This document shows positions 53,857-64,000 of a stretch of DNA of 64,000 bases, in pieces; positions within the stretch are counted from its first letter, which is position 1; each line of letters starts with the position of its first letter. A model generated the notes under the pieces. It did not search any database. It worked only from the letters and a program-made list of their open reading frames with translations, and was not told the DNA's origin. The DNA lies in NCBI GenBank assembly GCA_977006965.1, contig OZ345373.1, positions 1,488,001-1,552,000 on the forward strand, given 5' to 3'. The stretch comes from Phymatolithon calcareum (lineage: Eukaryota; Rhodophyta; Florideophyceae; Hapalidiales). Both the position numbers and the translations under genes were made by a program.

Positions 53857-54761
53857 GAGCATCTCCACCGGTTGACGCCAACGCCAAAACTCTAACATAT
53901 CTTATTGGTTGAGATGTTAACCCAACAACCCAGAGACACTTCGATTGGCGTTAGCGTTCGTGTCTCGCCCACCGGCAGGGAAGCCAATTCGTCCAATGAT
54001 CATATCGAACTATTTATAATCGTTCTGATTAGTGCGGTAAGGACTACTGCGCCGCGAGCTCGTCGTACAGCATCGCGTCCTACCCCACCCCGCATGTTCT
54101 CGCACCGAATATTCCAGCGTCGTATGTATGCAGCGACGCGCCGCCGCGCAAGAAATTAAATCTGCGCGGGAGAAGGATACCAAAGCGCGATGAGGCCGCC
54201 AACAAGATATCCCATCACAGGCTGAACAGATTAGCAGATACGCAAATGAACGCCGTTCGTTTCTCCGCCGGAGCGCTATGTGAGAGTTTACCGATTGTCT
54301 GGGTCTGCAGTGTCGCGCGGAGACCCACGCTGTGGGCGGGAGAGAACTCTCACCTTGAGACTTGCCTGCGCCGCAGCGCAATGGCCGAGTTTACGGACTT
54401 CCCGGGTCTTCCGTGCCACGGCCCAGACTCAAGAAGGACAGGACAGTACAGTACATCCGGGGGATGGATTGCTATCCTCTGAACTATAGGACCTGTGCTG
54501 AGCTCGTTTCATATCTGTGTTGTGGTTTGAGGAGCCCGAATATTCAAAATATATTTCATGTATGAAACAAAGCTGCGTATAGTCTTTCCGTAACGATTGG
54601 CGTGTTGCCAAAAATCGAAGCCATTTCTGAAAAAATGGCCTCGACTTTTGGCGAAACCGGTCCCCGGTTGGAGTTGGCGTCGCCGGTGGAGAAATTCTTC
54701 TGACCCAAACACCATTTTCTTTTGTGTAATTTAGCGTTGGTGTCAACCGGGGGAAATGTTC
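53857..54761. mobile_element. PIF/Harbinger-like non-autonomous element, 905 bp
   Basis: 32-bp inverted ends GAGCATCTCCACCGGTTGAC... and GAACATTTCCCCCGGTTGAC... match at 27 of 32. TTA lies outside both ends (53854-53856 and 54762-54764), the 3-bp TWA duplication of this superfamily. It has no transposase. It contains R6-type GC-rich units (54260-54420). Confidence 0.8.
54260..54420. repeat. R6 GC-rich units
   Basis: CGCCGGAGCGCTATGTGAG, then GTTTACCGATTGTCTGGGTC, and CGCCGCAGCGCAATGGCCGA, then GTTTACGGACTTCCCGGGTC, about 100 bp apart. Both resemble the two units at 27231-27395 (minus strand). Confidence 0.6.
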
Positions 54762-54774
54762 TTACTAACGTACT

Positions 54775-55771
54775 CACTTTGCACAGGTGCACTTATTATA
54801 TGTCCATTACAGCGGCCAGCTGCAGATTTATTTTAAGTGGGCCTAAAAAGCCTAGAAATTTATTTCAAAGTGGAAGACTTGCTGGACCTCTGGGGCTCTA
54901 ATACTTCCTGGAAAAACCTTTCTGTGGGAGAAGCTACAGGTAGACTGATGGTGAGGCGCGTTCCTTATGAGTAGCAGATAGCTGTAGAGCGAGTTTTTCT
55001 GCTCAGCGGATTTAGAGCTGCATTCGTCTCAAAAATGGACGCACCTGTAGCGTCGCTGGCAAGCTATCTATTCATCTCGACGGGTCGTGCTTTCTTTCGA
55101 AGTGGTTGACGAGAGCGAGAGTACGCGTTGTGATGAAGGTAAATCTGCCCCTCGACGTCAAGCTAAACTTCTAAAAAGTTGTTTGACACTGTAAACGGTC
55201 ATTTAAATTGTCGCCCGTTGTAATGCTACAACGCTCAAGCCGCAAAGGAGCATCAAACAAGAACAAAGCTTAACCAAAACATTCCATTGGAAGTGACTGT
55301 GAAACAATTACGGCAACTGACAGTGCCTCGGGCACGCAATTGAGTTGGTAGATATGATAGTATAGATAAACTGGTATAAGAAGGCGGGTAGGAACAACTA
55401 CAGGAAGGCTAGACAAGAACACACAACCCCCGAGTCTAAAAGCAAACAAGAAGACATCTCAATTGCAACCTTTTCTCGAATTTCAAAGGGCGTTGACGAG
55501 ACAAAGCTCACCTTGAAATCGGGCGCTGGGCGAAGAATCCCGAACTTTTATGTACGGGCGCTTGCTAGGATCAATATCCATGCTAGAAGGACTCGTGCCG
55601 ACACTCATCACATCCCTTGAGGTTTTCACTCTGTCACTTGAGCAGAGTTACAGTTACTGCATTACAGTACTACGCGTTTGAGCAGACTTTTGACACCGGA
55701 CAAGTACGATGCACCGGAGCTTTGTGGACTGTCAGCAAAACTGTGGATTGTAAGTGCACCTGTGCAAAGTG
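54775..55771. mobile_element. CACTA-like non-autonomous element, 997 bp
   Basis: Perfect 21-bp inverted ends CACTTTGCACAGGTGCACTT(A) at 54775-54795 and 55751-55771, with ACT duplicated outside (54772-54774 and 55772-55774). A CACT start and a 3-bp duplication are hallmarks of the EnSpm/CACTA superfamily. There is no long internal frame. Confidence 0.85.
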
Positions 55772-57735
55772 ACTATATTAATAAATACGGCAAGCTTGGT
55801 GAGTATCACTAGAGGAGCGTACACCGGTGCCTGGACAGATAAATTGCACACTGTTCTCTGATTGCAACTATCATGCTTCTCTGTCTTTTCAGCCATTAAT
55901 TATCTGACTTATGCAGTCGACTTCTCTGTCATTTGAGCTGCAATAAGCTCTAGTCTGTCTAATCTGCTGGCGTTTATGGCTGACGGAAGACCTAGCCATC
56001 TGACAGTATTTGTTAGCAGACTATAACATCCTCCAGCAGAGAAGTCTGATAGTAGTCACAGAGATTTTTCACAGCAATTGTGAAAGATTTATGTCAGTTC
56101 TTACCTGACGTTGCTGATAAGTTTGAAGAGAGCAACCAGTCTGAACATGACGGTCAATTATATAGTGGATGTTTAAAGGCTGATCAAGATATCGGAGCAA
56201 GGTGCGTGTTTATATTTCGAATTGTCTATTCGGCATGTGCTGTGAAACGCACTAATTCGCAAACAGCAGGAGTAATGCAAAACGCATTGTGCTATGGAAG
56301 GACCCTTGCCGTTAAACTAACGGACAATTTGGCGATCTGCAGGGAGCCGGACATGTAGAACTGTGGTTCTCCTGTGACATGTGTAAACTGCGGAGCATAG
56401 ATAATCAAAATGTGCTAGATTATTGTCCCCACCAGTAATTCGATTCACATCTAGCAGTTCGGCTTTCATAGACTTTTGTGGCTAAGCTAGGGACTCGCAT
56501 AATCTGTCTGCATTCAAAAAGGGAATTAAAATTGTTCTAATTGGAAATATTAGAGATCTATGCTGCAAAAGAGAAAGAATGCTCTTTGTGGAGGAGAATA
56601 ACGCAACGAAAAAGATTCCGCAAACACAAATGGCTCCGCAGCCAGATATATCTCTTTCAAAACCGCGTGCGCTATGTCCGGTGGTCAAAAAATCTGTAAT
56701 TACGGAGAAACGAAAAGGAAATGTGCGGATCTTTAAATTAGTCACCTGTGTGACAGAAAGGAAATAGTCGCGCTGAGTTGCAGAATGCGTACGTAGAAAA
56801 CTCGATCACGCCCAAACGAGAGAATTTGACCCTTTCTGGTGTTAATGTGAATCACGAATGCATGTAGAAACTCGTACATAGGTCCAGAAACGAGAAAAAA
56901 TGTAAGTCGGTGAGAAAAGAAGTTGTCCGCTGATGACTTCTTGGGAAGTAGTGACCGAAGGATGGCAGATCCCGGGATATTTCGTGCACGAAAACAAGAA
57001 AAGAATTGCAATTCCGTGGTGAACAACTCTGCTGTTTGGAATTTTTGTGCAAAATGATCGACATCTCTGTCGAGCTTTCGTGCGGTGGCGGCGCGAATTT
57101 AAGGTTGCGATTTGGGAAGATCCGGCAGCGACGACGGGCTAACGTATATAGACGGCCACGTTAGCACCTACTGGGCTGGTGAGCTGTAATGTATAAGTAC
57201 GTCCCACATGGACTTTACGTGGTGTGTCCGTTCGCACTGAAAAAGTTCGATGGGATCCGGAAAGCTTACGTTGCATGTCTGATAAGCCTACATTCAACGT
57301 AAACTTTTCTGAGCACGTTGAAGATGTTTAATAGAATCACCAGCCTTGCGCCTATAACTGATGAATAAAGAATTGTACGAAATAAGGACAGGTGTCTTGA
57401 AGCAAAGCAATATCACCCTAATTAGGCTCATTGAGTCATCTGATGTTAATATCAGATGAAAGAGGGACATGCTTCTCTTGCAATAGTCAGCTGATTATAC
57501 GATATCCCTTTATCAAGTACTGAAAAAGGTGAACAGAATCACAAGGACTACGTATCAACCATTGATGATCAATTGTTTGTACATGGCCCTTGTGCGCACA
57601 ACTACATCCACTTCCATTCTGCATGGTGCATTGGAGAGTGACAAAGTGCAAATTGTTCCATACGATCAGCTCTCTGGAGGCTGTCACTCTAAAAAGCTGT
57701 CCGTACCTCTGAGAGGATAGGGCCTCCTGCCTGCC
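55772..57735. other. No gene that I can support
   Basis: 56080-56260 has a weak echo of R5 (FEESNQSEHDGQLYSGCLK and a following GT-rich junction). Other frames are short and featureless. No left terminus of a large DNA transposon was found. Confidence 0.4.
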
Positions 57736-57943
57736 CAGTGTCTCGAAATCGTGCTTCGAATTTCAGGAGCAGATCGGAGCCCTCCAGCTCCCTCACCATT
57801 CCGACATCGCAACTTTGCGCTTCAAACCTTGCAGGCGCAATACCATCTACTCTCAGCTCTTCTTTCAGGGTTTTCCTTTGCGAAAACGTCTCGAATCCTG
57901 TCGAACAGGGTCCCTGGCCCGAGCTCTGAGGTCATTCATATCG

Positions 57944-59906
57944 ATGGCGACTGACGACGGGCGCCAAAGCCCCGGCATTGAAGCCGATAATGCTGGAGTA
58001 GTGGCAGACGTTCGGGGTAGTGCCACAGAGACCACACCATGCGATGAGGCTCCCCGCGGTCCCTCAGTCCCAGACCGTATGATCAACCCATTAAACGATG
58101 TCCTTCAAGGGATACGTGATCAAATCCTCGTGAAACATCTTGCAGAAATCGAGCGCGCGAACGAGTAGCTTTTCAAATATATCAAAGAAGTCTCCGTGCA
58201 GCTTGTCGCCCAGATTGTCTCTCAAGCGTTAGCGAGGCATATTAATAGCCGCGGAACGAAGCGTATACAATCTAAGACAGAACTAATCATTCCAGAAGTC
58301 GATCTTCTCGTGGAAGATAAGACGAGATTCATCTCACTTCTGCTCAGAAGTCTTATACTTATCGTGGTTGCATTCTTCACGTCGGAGCATGCTGTTCTTC
58401 GAGGATGGCTTACCAATAATGCATACCACAGCCTGACCTCTTATGCAAATATTCTACCGCGCGTGTCTGGGTTTTCAAAAATTTGGTTCTCGAAAGTCAG
58501 TTCGGATACGAAGGGACGTTTTCGAACTGATATCGGAATGATTTGGACATCTGTTATTCGAGTTGCACAGGTGAGCACTGCCATGAAGAATTCGTCTCTG
58601 AAGCCGACGTGTGTCCGGAAAATGTACAAGGAACGACAACCGGAAGAGCCTCAAGCAATACATTCCCACCCCCGCAATGGCTATCAGAACTTGCGGACTG
58701 TGTGGATGGCGATCGGAGTCCTGAGACCAAATTAACTGTCATAGTGCTCAAGGTCTTGGGCGAGGAGAAAGATGTACGGGCAAGATGTACAGTTGCCGCG
58801 GACGGGGAGTCCGCGTTGTTTGCAATCGGGACTGATTGCAGACAAAAGCGACGGCGAACATCTGACGGGGTAGAAGATCATAAAGCGAATCACGAAATAG
58901 TGGTGAAGCGCCTCTACTCAGCAATGAAGTCCTATCTGGGCGGATCTCGTACAAAGTTTAGGCCCGTCTTGTTCAGCGACTTGCTTTTTCTCACACAGAG
59001 GATCAATTCTGCGTTTCCCAACGAGTCTGGTGCCTCTGCTGCAGGGTACTGGATCGTATTTCAAGAGAAAGCGAGTTTGTCAGAGTGCTCTCCCAATCTG
59101 AAAGAGACTAGGGAGGGGTCAATTTGGAAATGCGAGGGTATCGCGTGGATCGCAGCAGAGTAGCATAGTGTTCAACGAGTCCGATTTTGAAGCCAGACAG
59201 GCTGCTTTTCCTTCGATTTCTCTGCCACTGCAGTACAGACAAAAGGTTGTTTACACGCCACTGGACAAGGTAGACGAGTTTTAGGAGGATCGCTTCAAGC
59301 CGAATCTGCACTGGGATTATGTCGAGGAAGTGAGTCTTCATGACAATGCGAGAAAGCTATTCATGGAATTTGTGCGTGTGATGAATGCAGACGACTTGCT
59401 CCAAATATCGACCTTTTCCCTGCAGGCTATCCACGTCACTGCTCTAGCATTGCGCGAAATCGTAAAACAGGAAAAAAATCAAGACCTTTCGAAAATCGAA
59501 TCAAGCGCTCTAGGCTGGTGCGTCAGTATGAAACTGACAAAGGATTCACAGTTCGTATCCCACTTGTCTGCATGGCCGGCATGGAGCCATAGAAAGAGAA
59601 TAAAAACGAACAAGGGCAAGAATGGGAGAAAACGTTCTCCATGACGTGGTCATCTTTCAAGTCTGCGAAGCGCGAATGGGTGAGAATGCAGCGTATTCGA
59701 AGCTCGAATGCGGGGGAATCGCGGTCTCGTTCGTCCAACTCACCACTTTCTGTTCTTGGAGGAAAACTGGGGCAGATATGTCATTCAGCGACAAGTGGAT
59801 GTATTGTGCTGATGAAGATGGAGACAGCGGTGAATTCAAAAAAAGCGCGAAACTTGGTGCTCGCTATTTGAAAATTCGGTCAACTGCCATTGTGTCTGGC
59901 GTCTAA
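57944..59906 (+). pseudogene. Unknown decayed gene convergent with the transposase
   Basis: Starting at MATDDGRQSPGIEADNAG (57944), the frame continues through TAG 58166-58168 into LFKYIKEVSVQLVAQIVSQA and SGFSKIWFSKVSSDTKGRF. A switch near 58570, at a GTGAGC donor-like site, leads to SNTFPPPQWLSELADCVDGD and FRPVLFSDLLFLTQRINSAF (to 59163). It then returns to the first frame (VVYTPLDKVDEF, a TAG, EDRFKPNLHWDYVEEVSLHD). A last part reads EWEKTFSMTWSSFKSAKREW and ends LGGKLGQICHSATSGCIVLM, then NLVLAI, a stop, KFGQLPLCLAS. No known domain. It may be the second gene of a CACTA-like element or a host gene. Confidence 0.5.
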
Positions 59907-60035
59907 AAAGCGGCGCCATATACATCTGACAATCTTTGTTCTTATTTAGTAGAAGAGAATATCCTGCGGAGAGGAAAATATATGTACTCTGAAGTCGAGA
60001 AATAAATCTGCATGCGTTTGTTGTTTTATCCTGCA

Positions 60036-63000
60036 TCATCCCTGCTTAGGTGGATATTCTTGTTTCGATGAAATTACAAATAACCGAGCACCGTCCAATG
60101 GATTAGTGGGAAGAGGAGCAGCACGGGTAAGAGTTGTAGACTGTTCTAAGTCCGTGCCAAAATACCGACTTGTTGCAACTTTGTCAACTGACTCGCTGAT
60201 CGTCATGAAGGAGCGACTAGTGCGTCCAACTATGGACCGCGTTTTCTCCATATGGAGTGCCTTGCGGAGCAATGGGGTGCACGAATATCACCGGGTGCAC
60301 AACAGCGTACAGCAAAGGTGACCCAACAGTGCTGGTGGCACTGAAATATCTCGAAATGCACCACAGCATCGGTCCTGCTGGATACAATAGGCCTGTACCT
60401 GTTGATAAATTGTTCTTCAGCATGACGAGGGGGAAATGAAGATTAATATCAGCAGGACTGTAGCACAAGGCAGGCACCACATCGCCTTTTTCGAGCGTAA
60501 CTGCACCGGAAGAGATTGAAATGGTAACACCCGAAGAGACACTAATGTAGTCGCCCTAGCCTAATGAACGCAGTAGTGTGTGGTACAAGGCATGAGGCAG
60601 CTGTTGCCGATGAGTGGATTGGAGTTAATCGAATGAGATGACTTTCTTTCAACATCGGGCACACTTCCGATGTACGGTTCCCAAAACCGACAGATTTTGC
60701 GATATTAGCTCTTTCTGCACGCAGTTCGCAGAGCCCAGCACACTCCAGACGTTCTCCGTGATTCGTCTGTCCACACAACCACCAATGGAATTTACCGCCG
60801 CACGCCCGCTGAGAATCCGGAAGCAGTATAACACGGAAGATTTCTCTGGATACTCCCCGACTGCAAGAGGTAGAAGACCTTTCCAGTCGTTAAAAATTGC
60901 AGATGTCATTGTAAATATATGTCTTTGTGGTTTGACTGCTTCACAGCCCGTTTAAAGGATTGGTGAGCTTTTTCCAATACGAGCTCACCGCAGCGGATGA
61001 CATGCCCTGTCATGAGTAGCGTGGAGTGGACAAGCTCAAGAAGTCTATGAACATTCGGCTTATCGAAACAAGAAATATATTTCCTTGCCATTTTCAGTCT
61101 TTTACTAGCCATCGACACATCCCTGACTCTCCCATAGCCACCGTCAATCAAACAGAAATCATCTTTGGACAGTTTGCAAATAGTTTCAACTCGTACAATG
61201 TGAGCTTCAGTCTCTTTTTGAAGCATTCCGACATGTGATCGCCCACCGTCCTTTTCAAAAACGTCTACAGCTTCACGTCCATCTCGTACTGCAATTTGTT
61301 TGTACAGAAGCGCGGAAATCAGCTCGGCACATGATCCTACTAAGTCCACTGCCACAGAGTACGCAATTTTAACATCTTCTTGAACCACTTGCTTCTTCTC
61401 CTCCCAACTGCAGGCTTGCCGTAGAGCTATGTGTGAAATGACTCCAAGAGCATATAGCTCGGTCATTGACATTGCGAACAATCGTTTTTGTTCCATTTCA
61501 ATTATCCTGTTCTGTTCTGGAAGACGTCTATCACGAAGATAAGCTAGCAGAAATTCTTCGCACGTTGCTCGAAATACCGTATTGGGCATGAGTCGAATAG
61601 ATAGATTCAAAAAGTCACGTAAACGAACTGTAAGTAAGTGGTCAGGCGCCACTATAGAACCTCTGTATGGATCAAATGTCGATGGCACGACGGCCTGGTT
61701 TCTGTTTGTCACGTGAACGCACCCTAATGATGAAATAATAGTGTTCCTCAGCTCCTGTAATATATAGTTCGCGCGCGTTTGGAACGGCTTCATACCGGGC
61801 AATTTGCATGTCTCACTTTAGCACTGGCATCCCTTACTGCTTGATGCCGTAAAAATCGCCGCGAATGAGCTGTAAGAGAGGCATTGCTGGAAACAGAAGT
61901 ATAATTGCTTCCAACTGTAGTCGCTGACCTGCGTACAGCTCTGCATAGGTGACAGAACGAGGACCCGGCGTGACCAAGCACATCAATGGCGTAATTTATC
62001 GCAGGAGGATCTCCCACCACGCCAACCAAATCTAAAAATATTCGCCTCCTAGTTCCGGTAGCGTCGACGTCAAGGAAACCTTCCAAAATTCCCTCCCAAA
62101 TGTCTTTCATGATGCGTTTAAGAACTGTGTCATTTTTCACACCTGGAGGTGTTATGATTATAATCCGAACTGCCTTTGGTGTTGCTCTGGCTTCCTCATG
62201 CAAATTAAGGCAAATAAGATATACTCCGTCGCCCGATGCAGACTTTGCGGACTCCACTTCAAATCCATCCCAAAATATTAAAAAAACGGTAGACTCAATA
62301 CCGTTCTCTGTTAGCAAGAACACCGGCACTACTTACGGGCATAAACCGATCGGGACCCCGTGGATTAAAATGTATTCCAAGCAGAACAACAGATTTTATG
62401 TCCACAAATCTTCTCCCTGTTCCGTCAATGGAGCCTCATAAATCTTCCGCAGCGTTTTTTACTGTGGAGTACGCGCTTTCATCGCATCCGCCGGGGATCC
62501 AAAGGACATGGCGCGAGCGTTCTTCCTGTTCGACCCAAAATCGATACACGACAATGAGCCGACTGTCCCGGTCGGTATTTGTCAGCAGAGTGTTATCGTT
62601 TTTGCCTCTGTGTCCTTGAAATGGGCGACGTAGAACGACAGTGTCAAAAAGTTTCAAAAAAGGTTTAGTACAACTAGCCCGAGCGACTTCCATTAGCTTC
62701 TAACTCTCGCGCATGGCAGACTGTCAGGCCCTGTTAGCCTCTCTCATCGCTGGTGTGCTGTTCCTCCAAGTTCTTGGCGCAAGCTTATTAGCACCATCAG
62801 CATAGCAAAGGTCTTCAGTTTCTTCTTCAGGCAATCAGGGTATTTGAATGCTTACGTCATCACTCGGAGACGGATATTTCATCCAATTCAGGGTGCGAAC
62901 AATCATTTTGTCTCTCGCAGCGACATCCTCGACCTCGTTTCCAACTTTTCGTTTGGAATGGTGAGCAGTCCAGAAGTGGAATCGCATCTCCAAGTAGATG

Positions 63001-64000
63001 ATCTCGTGCTTCTGACAACGTAGGCGGACCAAAAGCACGAATCTAGTTCCGTGCGGAAACGTCAGTTTCAGTGTATCATCCTTTTCTGCGAATTATCGCA
63101 GGGATCGCTCAGGTCCACATCGTTGGCCTGTGGACCATTCGACGCTTATACAGGAAGGAGCTCCGTAAAACTAGTCACGTGCGGCAACTAAGGGCCACAA
63201 GTCAATGTAATCATCGACGATGCACCGCGGGTATCGCACGTTGCGACTCTTGTCTTTTGCAGTCTCTAAGCTCGTAGCCAACATTACGTCGAAGATATGA
63301 GGGGTGCCGACGTCTGCTCTAGCATGCTCACTCGGAAGTATTATGCGGACTTTTGCCTGTGTTTCGCCTTCATCAGAGCGTAACCTACACCGTGCCTCAG
63401 CCATTCGAGTGTCCATAGGTACCACCGCGTCGACGCTATGCGCGGTCAGCAAACGGAACAAAACTGGCTTCACGGTTTTGAACAAGGTCGAGAAATGTGG
63501 CAAGGCTCCTCTTCTCTTGGCAATAATGTCACAATTGACTGTGTCAGTTCCTGATTCCAATTGTTGAACACAATTCATAGCAACACGTACATACTGATTC
63601 TGCAACTTGGTTTCCTTTCTGCTACCGGTCATCAATATCAATCCCCATATAGTGCTCCAGCTGGCCAGTACCATATCACATAGCTCCGAATTAGCTGAAG
63701 TGGGAACAACCATCATAACTGCTTCAGCAGCAGCATCCACTAATTCGCTGTTGGGTTCATCTCGGAACTTCTGTAGCTCGTCATCCATAAACATCGTTTC
63801 AGTCCATCTTCGCTGACGAGCAACTTCATCAGCATCTAATGCCAATGAGCGTACACTCTGATTTTCGTCAGCATCCACCGTGCCTCTCGCACGTGATAGA
63901 CGTCCTCTATTGTTCTCTCCGTCAACATCCGGATTGTCAACTTGATTCTGTGGTATTTGCCGCGCAATGTAGCTCACAGACTCCACCATACCATGACCCG
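60036..64000 (-). pseudogene. EnSpm/CACTA-like transposase, multi-exon or frameshifted, partial at right edge
   Basis: Reading leftwards: an N-terminal part to 63179 (acidic then helical, ending IVDDYIDLWPLVA); a likely 93-bp intron (63178-63086); KDDTLKLTFPHGTRFVLLVR; a GTAAGC donor near 62858; PFLKLFDTVVLRRPFQGHRG and FWVEQEERSRHVLWIPGG; then FLIFWDGFEVESAKSASG with VGDPPAINYAIDVLGHAGSS and FCHLCR (the CxxC block typical of Tnp2-type transposases); a long helical region; KPNVHRLLELVHSTLLMTGH with GELVLEKAHQSFKR (C-terminal acidic region); and shifted frames to YPPKQG-stop near 60036. Several stops and shifts remain, such as TGA about 62438 and a one-base shift about 60906. The superfamily call rests on motif order, not on a search. 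Confidence 0.68.

Overview
This looks like nuclear DNA of a photosynthetic eukaryote with few introns and many transposable elements. A red alga is my best guess. The evidence is a thioredoxin-like gene with a plastid-type leader (about 5.0-5.5 kb), scattered compact genes, and a dense mix of non-LTR, Ty1/Copia, Ty3/Gypsy, hAT, PIF/Harbinger-like and CACTA-like elements. No rRNA, tRNA or CRISPR was seen. Most coding sequence is transposon-derived and broken.

Layout. 0-1.5 kb: non-LTR endonuclease/RT remnant running off the left edge. 1.7-4.7 kb: decayed leucine-rich-repeat gene with a retroelement tail inserted. 5.0-5.5 kb: plastid-type thioredoxin. 5.8-12.7 kb: LINE tails with clear target-site duplications (TSDs), a duplicated unknown coding family (called R4 here), foldback hairpins and a 902-bp hAT element. 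13.0-15.5 kb: truncated Copia element with gag, primer-binding site and 5' LTR. 16-18 kb: decayed sequence with two small LINE insertions. 20-24.7 kb: the most complete LINE, with a zinc-ribbon ORF1. 25-28.3 kb: further LINE pieces, one carrying a 412-bp hAT MITE. 28.3-37.3 kb: two Gly/Ser-rich loci, more LINE copies and a decayed duplicated gene (R5). 38.7-42.9 kb: Ty3/Gypsy gag-pol. 43.2-43.6 kb: hairpin array. 44-50 kb: tail-to-tail LINE pair, two copies of a fungal-like gene and two near-perfect foldbacks. 50.5-52.6 kb: young LTR element with identical LTRs just after the stop of an intact APH-type kinase gene. 53.8-55.8 kb: two non-autonomous DNA transposons almost end to end. 57.9-64.0 kb: two convergent decayed genes, one a large EnSpm/CACTA-like transposase.

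How it fits together. The thioredoxin and the APH-like kinase are the only clearly intact non-transposon genes. The rest records repeated rounds of retrotransposition. At least four LINE 3'-end families share one coding C-terminal module and one 3'-terminal sequence box, and many copies keep exact TSDs. Family labels R1-R8 are my own names for repeats seen within this window.
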